A DNA stretch of 64,000 bases from Serinus canaria (taxonomy: Eukaryota > Chordata > Aves > Passeriformes > Fringillidae). A program made the translations under genes and the position numbers. The notes beneath the pieces are model-generated. The model was not told where the DNA came from. It searched no databases and saw nothing but the letters and a program-made list of their open reading frames with translations. Of the stretch, positions 24,432 through 36,537 are shown piece by piece. Every line of letters starts with the position of its first letter. Position 1 is the stretch's first letter. The stretch spans positions 101,537,990-101,601,989 of the forward strand of contig NC_066315.1 in assembly GCF_022539315.1 (NCBI RefSeq), in the 5' to 3' direction.

Positions 24432-25526
24432 CCTTCTGCAGTGTGAGGTGGCCTCACTTTGTGTGCCTTGAGGTGTGAGAGCAGCTGTTGAAACAATGGA
24501 CTGTTTGATCAGACCTCTCATGTTTTTTACACCATGAGCTGTAAATTGATTAAGGAATCCTGTTATTCTTTGGGTTACCCCATATCCTTTTTGGTGCACG
24601 AGTATAGGAATTCTATTATATTTCTTGGCTTTTTCCACTTTTTTACATTAACCATACATTACAAGTAATAGTAATCCTATGTTGAAATTCAGATTCAGGG
24701 CTCATGTCTCTCTAGCCTAGTCTCCCCATGAGCTGTGTGATATCAGGCTTGTTCATGAATCAGTGTCATAGCACTTACAAAAATCTGTCTTTGCTGTCAC
24801 TTCTCCTGCTTTTTTTATCTCGTAATATTTGATCTAAGAGGAGAGCAGACAAATAGCAATATAAAAAATCCTGCAACAAAATCCTGCACTAAAAACTTGT
24901 AGCACCCTGTTATTTGGAGGGAGACCTTTCAAACATCAGTCTTTGCCTGCTGCATCTTTACATGTGTAGAATTGTGAACACCCTCAGCATTCCCAAATGA
25001 GATAATCCAAGAGATTGGTGGCACTTTGCTGCAGCTTTATAACAGAGTCCCCTTGGAAGTATTCAGTGCCTAGAGGTGTTATTGGGCAGCATATTCTGGG
25101 AATTATTTAATCTCCCTGCACGAAGGCAGAGCCCTTTATCAGCTCAGACCCATCCATTATCCATTTCTATAAGACAATACCTTTCTGCCTAGGTATTGCT
25201 TTCTGAAAGCCTGGCCATATTGTACAGAACAATAAACATTGGAGCTATCACTGAAAACATCTTTCCTGGCTTTGCCAGCAAAGCTCCTCCTCTGGGGAAA
25301 TGTGTGCAGACAGGATGCTCCTCCTTTTCCTTCCCACTGACCTCCAAGTCAGCAGCTGTCTGGGGACAAGGGGCCTCCCTGGCTATTGTGGCTGCTGCTC
25401 AGATGGCCTTTAAAGGCCATGATCAGTCCATCTAAGGGCAAGTAGGATAGTTCATAGGATTTTTGTCACCATGAAAATTCTGGAGTATTTCCTAGTCTGC
25501 ACAAATATTATTGCAGTTTAAAGCAG
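24432..25526. other. Unassigned unique sequence
   Basis: No gene or repeat recognised; small overlapping open frames only. Confidence 0.55.
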
Positions 25527-25545
25527 CAACAACAACAACAACAAA
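25527..25545. repeat. (CAA)n microsatellite
   Basis: Six CAA units in a row, with slight extension on both sides. Confidence 0.95.
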
Positions 25546-25757
25546 CCACACAAAAAAGCCCCAAATCCCTTTCTTATTTGTTTACTTGTTGGCTGCCATG
25601 TACACAGGAACAGGCCATGTGGCCCCTGAGCTGGTTCTTCCAGTACCAGCACATCAGTATTCAGGAGTCCAGCTGCTGCTGTTTGCAAATCAGTGTGGAT
25701 GAATGCAGTCCAAAATGTACAATTTAGACTTAAACATTAAATTCTATTTACTGAGTA

Positions 25758-25780
25758 ATTAAAAGTAAGTCTTCAAGTAC

Positions 25781-25811
<31 letters not shown>

Positions 25812-25825
25812 AAAAAAAGAAAAAT
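25758..25825 (+). repeat. A29 tract preceded by ATTAAA
   Basis: An uninterrupted run of 29 A at 25781-25809 is followed by g-interrupted A runs to about 25825. ATTAAA at 25758-25763 lies 17 nt before the run, and a second ATTAAA is at 25736-25741. The arrangement resembles the 3' end of a poly(A)-tailed retrocopy, but no source gene is recognised upstream, so it may just be an expanded A-tract. Confidence 0.7.
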
Positions 25826-26184
25826 ATGGATCTGCAAATATATACTTCTGTGTTTAATATGCTGGAAAAAGAGATTTTCATGCAGTTTGTATCTCTGAAA
25901 TTCCCCTATTTAGCATATATTTCCTCTCCACATGTGTTTCTGGACTTTAAAAAGTAGATTCTTGAGGCTGGAACTTAAGTTGCAGCTCACCCGAGTCATT
26001 ATCTATAAAAGCTTTGTCCAAAATTCAACAAAGTTGATGCCCAAGATTAAGCAACTAAAGCAAAGACTCTTGCTCCCTGACATGCAAGGCACCTTAGCTC
26101 AACTTCATACATACCAGGTATACACCCAAAAGGACACCTGTGATCCTGCTGTGAAGCTTGGTCTGCAGCGAGATGAAGGTCTTC

Positions 26185-26190
26185 AATAAA
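26185..26190 (+). promoter_or_regulatory. Possible polyadenylation signal AATAAA
   Basis: AATAAA is followed about 20-30 nt later by a T/GT-rich stretch (ttgctgagtgtgcctctg), the usual layout of a vertebrate poly(A) site. It overlaps the stop of an 85-codon open frame (25932-26189) that has no recognised domain. No transcript can be proven. Confidence 0.25.
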
Positions 26191-29100
26191 GTTTTAATTT
26201 CTTGAACTTGCTGAGTGTGCCTCTGCCATAGTTATAATACTTTTTAAACACATGCTAAGCTTTCTTTAGTTTGGGTGTATTTTGCTAATTAGGTTAAATG
26301 CTCTTCTAAATGAACACAGTAAAATGTGCTGGCTGCACGAATGACAGAGGAAGATCAGTAGTGGTATTTGTTGTGCTGCTAAAGCACTCCCTTGGTCTGG
26401 GGAGAGGAATTGAGAAAAGACATTTTGTGCACTAGCATTAAAAACATTTCAGCACCTGGAAGATTTGGAGGCCAGCCCAGGGTAAGAGTGGGACCTCTAG
26501 GAACTTGAACTTCACGCTGATGGAACTTGAGGAGCATCTTGACAGTGATGGAAATGAACCCTAGACTGGAAGCTGAAGTGGAGAGGAGCAGTTAAATTAA
26601 TGCAGCAGCTATGCAAAGCACAGAGCAGTGCTGGAGCCAACTGCGTCACAACTCCGAGTGCTTGTGAAGGCAAGCCACCAGCAGCACCGCTCCTGTCCTG
26701 GCAGATGGATGCTTGGGCAAGAAACCTGCTTCCACTGAAATATTCTCTGTGCTTGAAAGCTGACCTGCCTCCTCAGAACGCACTTCATAGGACATGGTGC
26801 TTCCTGAATCATTTGTTCTGTCTGAAGCAAGTTCACGTGTAGGGAACAAACAAAAAACATAGAAAAACTGGAAAATGGAGTCCCAGGAGGAGCTGTATGC
26901 CCACATAGTTTTGTATGAAGCAGGGGAAAGAAAAAGTTTGTATTGATTTTCAATATAGCATTTTGACAATAATGAGAGTCTTTCTGTGGGTAGCCACTGC
27001 ATTGGCTGAGCACAGGAAATTAAATCAGTTTGATCTGACTGATAGGAAGCCTGACCAGCCTGCAATTTTCTCTAGGCATCAACCTACCACCTGGTTCTGC
27101 CCCAGATACCACAGTGCAGCTGCTAGCCCACTCCTCTGGACATGGGGTGCACCTGGATCATTGCCTTCTGGCACTTCACTAATTAATTCCTTCTCATCCT
27201 GGCTAGAGGAAAACTGTCCATTTGCCCAAGAGCAATTCACGAGCATAATGATCTTGTTAGTGTGTGTTAGTCATTAACTGGGGTCTGCACGCTTTGCCCG
27301 GTGCCCACAGCCAAAGCACACGTGCACACACTCACAGGGACAAGAACCTGTTTGAGTTGTCATCTTCCAGTGGCTAAAGGGAGCAAAGGAAATGATTTCT
27401 CCTCACATATGCAAGGGATTTATTCAACCTCTTGAGGGTTCCATATCAACCAGCAGGCAGATGGGGTCCCTCTTTCTACGACCTCTTAGAGGAGTGACTG
27501 ATCTAAGGGGTTCCCTCATCCATCAAAGATGATGAATCTCATCGGAGTTTAGTTCTTGGTGGTACAAACACAGAGGAACTTGGTCAGGCATGTAGCTGAT
27601 GTGTTTGCAAAGGTGAAAAAACTGAGAAGTGGTCAGAGTATCCACCAAACACTAGTTAAGTACGACCACAAGCAACCCTGTATGACCTACAGGCTTATCT
27701 TAGGTCATTGTGAAATTTTAGCACCCAGTCAGGAGGAGATACATAGATAGAAACTGCTACGTTCAGTCCCTTTGTCTGCCGCTTGGCCTGACATTACAAA
27801 ATCTAACTTTACAGATTCAGATGTATTCCACATTTCCTTGGGTCAAGTCTGAATTTAATCTGCAGGGAAAAAAAAAAAAAGCAGAAGCAGGACGATTATT
27901 TAGGAAACTGAAAATGCCAAGGGAGCTCTTGGATGCGATGTTTCTCTTCCCCATCTTACTGCATGCAAATAACAGCTTTCCTCACAATTTTCGACAGAAA
28001 GTATTTGGAACACTCATTTTGACTTCCTGATTTGAGTGTGTGCTTGACTCTGTGCAAGTGGCTACAGTTACCAAAAGCGCTGAAACAGAATGCTGTGCCT
28101 CAACATGAATATTCAAGTTCTTTCAGGAGGACACTGCTAAGATCATTACAATTGCTAATTATAAAAGTGGTAGCCAAAACTCCCGCTTCCTTCTATTATT
28201 CTTACATCCTGCAGATGTCCTGATTTAGCCAGTTAATCATCAGATTCTCTTGGGAATCATCTGGTCGTTCAGTCTTGTGCTTCTTATTTTTAAAAAAATA
28301 AGCACTTTGAATTTTTAGTGTGATGTATCTTATTTTCGCAAATATTATGATTAATTACTTACATATTGTATGTGATGTTGCATTTCTTAGATATTGCTCT
28401 TGGCATGTCTGCATGCCCTTAAAGGGTCTCTAAGCCCCATTTTAGTTCCTGGGAAACAGCACATGCTCCTTCAGTCAAAGCAGACATTTCATTTTGCCTT
28501 CAATCATTATACCACCTGCTCACCCTCAGCCACAGCAGCGCTTTCAACAGCTCTGTCATGCAGCTTCTGTAAGTTTTGTTTGCATCTGAAAACACTGCTC
28601 CTGTGTGGCAGCACTTGTGAGAGCTGTACCAAGCACTGCGTTGTGCTTGTGGACTGCTGTGGTGCCCTTCTCTGCACCTTGTGAGGTGATGTTTGGGGGA
28701 GTAGTCAGCAGCGTGAAAGGTTGGCCAGAGTCCTCTGGCTCTTCCAACACTTTTGTGCTACCTGTCAGCTCTAGATATCTGAATGCCTCCTCGTCTTTTC
28801 ACATGCTTTGATTTTCCCACAGCTAATGAGATGGCATGGGGCTGCCACTCCATAATCAGCAAGGCAAAGAATATGAAGGGAGGACAGGTCACCCATTAGG
28901 AAACCAGAACCTCAAGGCCTAGGAACACAAAACTGCTGTGTTCCACCTACTGTTGCAAGAGGCTATATTTGTAAATCATTTATGCTGTATTGTGTTTGCA
29001 ATGCACTGGTGGTGTGGTATTCACTGCGTGGCATAGTCTGACACTGTGGAAACTCACATCCTTTGAAAAGTCCCTAATGGAGAATGGGAATAGAGATAAT

Positions 29101-32100
29101 TACATGAGTTGGCAGAGCTAAACCATCAGATCACAATAGCAAATTTGGCCACTGAACTGATTGGCAGAACGAGAGACTCTTCTCTACAAGAACACATTCT
29201 ATTTTTTCCTCCTTCTCTCTTTCCAACTGAGCTCAGCTCCATGGTTGCAACAGAGACCACAGATTGTTCTCTGTGCCTAACTCATCTCTTTTGTGTTGAT
29301 TTTCTTCTCAGCCAATTTTCTTTTCAGCAAACAGTGCAAAAGTTGTGTTTATTTCTTCTCTGTGGGTTAATGTATCTGAAGATAAATTCTCTCTTTGCTT
29401 CTGCACATGCACAACCTCTGTGCTGCATCACCTCTGAGGACTGAAGACCCAAAGTGTGTGCATAAGGGTGCAAAGCAAAAATCTCATCATGTTCATATTA
29501 TTTGCTGATTTTTCTGTCAAGCCTAAAACTACTGACAGGTCACCTTCCAGAAGCATTGGAGCTCACTGCTCGGAAGTCAGCCCCAGGGACACACTCCAAG
29601 CTCTTCAGAAGTGATAGCCAAAGCCACGGGAAGAGAGGATGCATGAAAATGGAAGAGGAATGTGAAAAGCAGGATGGGTGGGTAAAGTGGGTGATAAAAG
29701 GAATAGTAGGGGGGAGAGAAAGAAGATAACTAGCTTTAATGAATGTTATAAAAAAGATTTCATACAAAGAGAGTATTAGAGAATGAAGAGATGCAGCCAG
29801 AATTTTTATTTTCTTTTTTTTCCTATAGATGAGTCCAGATGAAAAATACAAAAGTATCTATTTTGAATGGCTGATATTACTCTGGAATCCACACTATCCA
29901 GCGGTTGGAATGTTGCTGTGTGAATTTATGATGCCATTGTAGAGAACAGACACTGAAACCTCAAAGCAGTGGGGTTTTCCCTTGCTGCCATCTTGCACTG
30001 CGTCTGCTCTCTGCATCAGTGTGAAACTCTGCCCATGGGCTTCAGCAGCAGGCAATGTCTGCCTTGTGATGGAGAAGATACCTGCACAAAGAACCCTCCA
30101 CATCCTGCCCAAGGCCATCCAGCACACCCACGGTGCACTCTCTCAAGCACCCTCAGACCCAGTCTCTCAAGCACCTTTTCTGTGACTGAACCTCAGGAAC
30201 AGCCTTCCACTCCCAGACCCATGTGGGAACCCCAAGTTGCCACATCTTCACGGGTGCAGAATGTCTGGAGCAACAGAGTGAGCTGCTGGGCAATGCCCCA
30301 CGTGGAATGTCAGACTTTCCATCCCCTGCTACTTTATTCAGGAGCACTGAGGGCTGGAAACGCACAAATGGGCAGGCAATGGGCATTTACCATTCCATGT
30401 GAGCTCCAGTCTGCTGGCCAGTGTAACAACAGGTGTTTGAGCTGCTTGTAGTTTTCCTGCCAGGCAGAAGAGGCTTGGAGGCCACCCAGCATACATCCTC
30501 TCCTGCTGGACTGCTTGCTCCCACATTGACCATTCCATGCATTTCTTTTAACCTTGCTGTTGTGCAGCAGTTCACATCTGTGCTCTGCAAAATCAAAACC
30601 TTAGACGATTTTCTAGATCTTGATTGAATTCATTAGACCAGATTCTTCTCCTGGTTATTTGAGGCAAATCCAGATGTTCTCCCAGGTACACCTGAGGGGA
30701 AAACTTAGTTGATAACGTTTTTCAACCTCCTCCTTTTGCTATAAACAATGCCCTTGGAACTGTTCTAAGCTGCTTTGTGAACTTATTTTTCCCCATTTCA
30801 AAGGACTGAATAAACTGAACAACTTGGCGGTGCATTAAAGCTTGTTTGAAACCACACACAAAAGAATTTGTGCAGCTCAAATGCCAGAGAAATGTGTTCA
30901 CATGTGATTGAACATAATAGGCCAAGATTAGAAAACCTAGCAAGGAGCTAGGGGGGATTAAGAGCATGCTCTTGGGAAAACCTTGGTAACTTCAGATGAA
31001 AGTCAAGGCAATGAGGCAAACAGATGAGACTAGTTTGCCAAATTCTATCACTCTACCACAAAATAAGCAACACAAAAAGAAGACTTTACTCATTTCACTT
31101 CCACTCTTATCCTGCATCCAGGCATGAATATAAATTTTTAAAGCATCACAGTATTAAAGCTATATATTTGTGTCAGCAAATTGAATGCAATGTGTTTTGT
31201 AAATATTAGGGGCTCTAAACTCTTGGGCCAGATTCTGCAATGAGGTGCACAAATTCAACTCCGATAGTCTTCAGCTGAACATATGCATGAAACAACAGAA
31301 AGCATAATTTGAGTGAGCCAAATCCATTCTTTTTAGCAATATAAAACATTGGGAAAGTACATTGGGCTAAATTCTGATCTAGGATGCACTTTTTATAATT
31401 GAAATAATAACACAATCAGCTATGATACTGTAATTTAAAAGTATGCTAGCAAAAAAGAGCAGAATTAGAGATGTTTGTTGCAGAGTCTAATGGAAACATC
31501 CTCCTTCATGATGAGATGCTGAGTCTTTAAAGAAGACTTTAGCACCTTTGTTCAAAAAATGATGTTCCTACCTGTGCCGAGAGTTCTTTGCATCTTGACA
31601 GAGTGGAACTGCAAAGCAGTAAAGCATCAAATAGATCTCAAAACTACTTTTTCTTGTTCACCCCACCAGAAGGTTGAATCTGTGAGATCAGCTAGATTCA
31701 TGTGTGACTCTGTAGTTACTCCTCACTAGTAGGGTTAATGAATGAGTTTAAAATTTTCACTCACCATATCCTGAATAAACAAAAATTATATATTCCTCCT
31801 CTGAAAATTTCTTACAAATTAGTGCCTCCATCTAATGGAGCTGGAGCTTGTTGTTCTAGAGACACATTTCTATTCTCATGATATTTAGAAAAACTTGTCT
31901 CTCTATGACCATTCCATACTTTTCTAGTTCTCTAAGTCTCTAGAAAAAATCAGTTCCAGAAAAATAATTGAATACTCAAGATGAAATTTGGAAAGCAAAC
32001 CATCTTCCGTACTTCTCCTCTGCCCTACACTCTAACAGAACCTTCTGGTTCACAGTGCTTAGGCAAAAAAATGAAGCATCAAGTTCTGTTTTACAATGAT

Positions 32101-35100
32101 CCTGAACTGGATGATTTGCTGTTTGGCGCAGGTTTGAAGGCAGGGTTACTTAGGATTTTTTAAATTTTCTTATTCAAGAAGAAAGATTTCCTTCTTTATA
32201 TTTACTCATTTTGTTGCTTGCAAAACTAACATGTGGATCTAGAATCTGATTTTAAAAACTATGGTCAGGAGTTGTCTGATCTAGGGCTGGGGAATGGGTT
32301 CATCTCCTTTTATCTCTGTGATTTATACTGCTTTGTTGCAAGGAAAATAAAGTGTTATTACAATTCAATGTGTTACTGCTCTCTGAGGAAAGGGCAACCT
32401 ATTATAAAAAAGGCACAAAACTCAATGTAATTTGAAAATAACACAGCATAACTGATATTTCTTTAGAACAGGCTTGTATGGAAGGGAACCAGAGGTTAAT
32501 TGTGCAAAATAGTATTACTGCACACCCAAATGCCAATTCTAAATGTTATAGTACATTAAAGTATACTGTAGTGAATTAATAGTCCTAGCAGTGCTGATAA
32601 GCATGAGTGGATTTGAGGAGGTATTCTGCAGCTGCTTCCTGTCAAATATAAGTAATATTAAGGAAACAAGGAACTCTGCTTTTGACCAGAGTTAATGAGA
32701 CATTAGCAGTGAATAAAATGACTTTAAATCAAAACTTCCATATTATATTTTAGCAAAATACTGCCAAACAATTTTTTCAGTAGTGATGGGATCACCTTGC
32801 AGAGAAATTTGGCAAGCCTGTATAGTGTTTGGCTTGCTTTCTCATTTAAGGTGTCCTAGACAGGGGTACCTCATGGTGTGCAAATGTCCATCCAGCCTAG
32901 CTTGGTGCAGCCTAATGATCTTTCCACACTTTGACATCACTGTCAAGGGTGCAGATTGTTGTGGTATTCCCAAGATGTCTGGACTGATACTCAGACAAAG
33001 TCAAGCCAGTGCCACTGAAGCTGAACAAATAATTCTTGCCAATGGCCTCAGGTTCCAGCTGCTGAGGTGCTATGGGAAACAGCAAATGGTGACTGAGTGT
33101 CTGTCCTGAGAGCCCTGTAGCTTTCAGTGTCACCTGGCTCGTTATGGTAGAGGGTTACTTCAGGGCAGTAATTCAGTGCTGTGCAAGGTTAAGTGGACTT
33201 TTCTGATAATTTTTTAAGGTACCCAAAGGACTCAGATTACCTATTTCTTTTCACCACGTACCTATTTCTTTTCAGAAATCACATGCTCTGCTTTTAGAAA
33301 GTCTCCCCTGGAAAGACACCAGAAATGTATTGGAAATTCTACCATTCCACAGCCCTTCCATAGCACCACCAATGCTCTTTGCTGCTGGAGATCTGAGGGA
33401 AGGACAGAGGCAAAGGGCTCTCAATGGAGTGTGTAGTGTTTCAGGATACATGAGATTGTATTTATAAACCAGATCTCCAGAAATAGGGGTTAGAGAAGTG
33501 CCAACAAAGGAAGCAGTGTTCCAGGTGGCCACACTGCCTGGTGTCTGGGAGAGGCGCAATGCGCTCTGCTGCTCATGCAGTTCAGAGCTATGTGCATCTG
33601 AACAGGGTTAAAGTTGCCAGAGATACTGAATAGAAGCATCACAAAACTATCTAGTGCAGAAATAACACATTTTGCTGAAAGAAAAACTACACTGAAGATT
33701 GGTGTGCAAGTTACCACTGAATGATTGCAGGAAGAAACTTAAATTTCTCTGACTTTCTCTTGCATCTCTTAAGGAAAATTCTCTCAGGTAATGAGAGACA
33801 ATAATTTCCTTGGACTTTCATGTATGTACTGATGTATTATTGCCTTAAGCAAAAAGGCACGGCATAAATAACTGCATTACAATGCAATGCACACTCTAGA
33901 GCGCTGTAATCACAGATACAATTGTAACAGCAGGTCCATGTTGTCCCGTTAAATAGAGATCTGTAATTCAGACCATGCAGAATTGAGTGTGGTGTGTATC
34001 TCTCAGGATCATAAATCTAAGGTGGGAGTTTTACACTGCAACTTCCTTCGCTACGGTGATTGCCATCAACTGCAAGGATAAGCTCCTACATCAATTCAGT
34101 GCTAATAGAGCTCCCTGGGTATCTTCACCCAAGTGTCTCTGGCCAATTAAAGTTTTTCACTTAGTCAATCCAGCATGAATATTCTTTAATACCAATTAAC
34201 ACAATCCCTTCATCGTGATGGTAGTTTTACAATTGTACAATTGCATTTGCACAATTGGAATACATATGGTACAGAGAAAAGCCCACAGCCTGAATAAAAC
34301 ATCATCTTGAAATAGCATCCTGATATTTTTACATGTGATGTTCTATCAGAGAATGACAGAAAGCTCCAGGATACTTGTTCAATTAAATTTCTTGTTTTCA
34401 TTTCAGAAAGACTGCAGCCGTATATTTTAGATAGTTCTGCTGTGCTATATTATTTGGAGCAAAATATATTATTAAGGTTATTTTAAGAAAGTATCTTTTC
34501 CCTTTAAGCTGGTGGTACTGGGAGGGTTTGGGGGTATTTTTTCAGCCCCTGCAATATGACTTCCCCCAAACAAGATTGTAATTACAGTGTAAAGGAGAAG
34601 AAACAGATTTATGGTTTGACGACAGTGAAGGCAATAATCCTAACAAATAGAGGACAGAGCCTAATAAAAAACAGTTATGATTTTTGCCTTGTCCCTGGCT
34701 ATATAATTTCCTTGTTCTATCTGTGGGAGGACACACATTGCCTGAGCTGCTCCTGAGGCTCTCCAAAGTCATCTTTCACTCTTACATTTCAGCAGCGAGC
34801 ACTTAGAGCAAACTTTCATTCCGTATAACAGCTATGTATTACCTAAGAAACATCAGCTGCAAGATTGTTCAGTGTGATTCTTGGAACATAAAAATGATTG
34901 TTTTTCATTGAAATGTTCTGGTCCAATTTAACCCACTGAGACCAGCAAATAGCGAGTGTCTGAAATAAATAATTTTCAGATGACAGGAGGAAAGTACCAG
35001 GAATTAGGAATCAGAGGATATTTGTTCTTGCTCTGCCACTGGCTGCCTACAGGACTTTGGTCAAACTGCTTTCTTTCTCATGTTTTCCTTCCCTGTTCTC

Positions 35101-36520
35101 ACTTCAATTACAAGCTTTCTGTTTGAGTTTGCACAGACAGTGGCACAGTGCAATTCCATCCAACAAAGGGCACATTTACCAAACCAGGCAGGCTTCCTCT
35201 CTCATTAACTTTACCAGTCCTGTGTTGTCGTGGGGTTTGCTGGGGTTTTTTAAGGATGAACATCAGTTGCTGAAACCATATATTTTTTGGTTTGGGTAAA
35301 GGAATTTTCTGGGGTTTGAGCCTGCTGTGGGTGCAGAAGGAGGCATATGGACAGGGATGCTCACAGCCCCTGTGCAAGCAGCTGAGAATAGCTGGTGGCA
35401 GCAACTGGCACTTGTTTCTCCTTAAGATAGCCCTGGACACTCTTCACCACAGCCAAGAGGGGGTTCCTTCACCTGACTTAAAAAAAAGACTGCTAACATG
35501 GCTTAGACATAATTCAGACATGAACTTGGAGAAGAATTACAAGGAGGGTAGAAAACAGTGAAGACATAAAGTCTCCCTCATGCTCAGATTGCACTGGGAT
35601 TTGTAGCCAGATAGGTTTTTAGCCTGCTGCAGTCATTACCACATTTTGAGACCTCAGGTAATTTTCATCTATCACTGGATTGATTGAGACAGGGTGAATT
35701 TTTCTGCCTTTTCAAGGAACCTGGCTGGGTCACTAGAAATGGTAAGTTCAGACTGGTCCATTTCAGCAGGCGACAGAAAGCCACTTTAGACACTTCTCTG
35801 ACGACAATCTCATACCTCGCTTGATAAAGTCAAATCAGATCGAGCACAGCAGAAAGCAGAGTTCCTACTAGAGCAGTAGAAGGGAAAAATCTACTTTTTC
35901 TAGGCCTTTAGTCTCTGCATAATCAGACATTAGGCTGGGGAGTAGTGATGAAAAAGGTTGAGGGAGGAGAACTCTGCAGGGCAGGGAGCTGGCACAGAGT
36001 GGGGTGGCAGGGAAGGAGGAAAGAGCCTTCCAGCAGGTGAAAACAATTAGGGAAGAGTCTGTGACCTATCCTGCACAAGTTATTAACACTTCTTCCCAGA
36101 TGGCTTTTATTAATAAAATTGTGGCCTAATTATGCCACAACAGTTGAATTTTGTTTTACTTTCTATGCTTCTGGGACAGGAAGCAAAATATATTCAGGAG
36201 AAATGAGAAGAAGGTCCTGGAGATAAAAATCCCTGTCGCTTTTAAGGTTTTTTTAAAAGATGTATTATCCAATACAGTAGCAACTTTGCTCATGGGAAAG
36301 CAGACAAAATTGCAAAAACATGGAGAGAGAGACTAGAAAAAGAGAAGAAACAGAATTAAAGAAAGAACAGAAATGAAGGGCACAGTGCAGCTTCTTAAAT
36401 TGTAAGGGGAAAATGTTATTGTCAAATACCGTGAATGACATATATGAACAATGAATCCTAAATCCTGTACAGAAGCATGAAGGGTATAGAAATGTCTGCC
36501 AATATAGCCTTTCCTAAAAG
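26191..36520. other. Unassigned unique sequence, about 10 kb
   Basis: No supported gene. It includes a GC-richer patch at about 29960-30450 with a 160-codon open frame (+) that starts only with GTG and has no known motif. It also includes a 16-bp direct repeat (tacctatttcttttca) at 33238-33253 and 33259-33274. Other open frames are short and mutually overlapping. Confidence 0.55.
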
Positions 36521-36537
36521 ATCCATCCATCCATCCA
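36521..36537. repeat. (CATC)n short tandem repeat
   Basis: Four ATCC/CATC units in a row. Confidence 0.9.
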
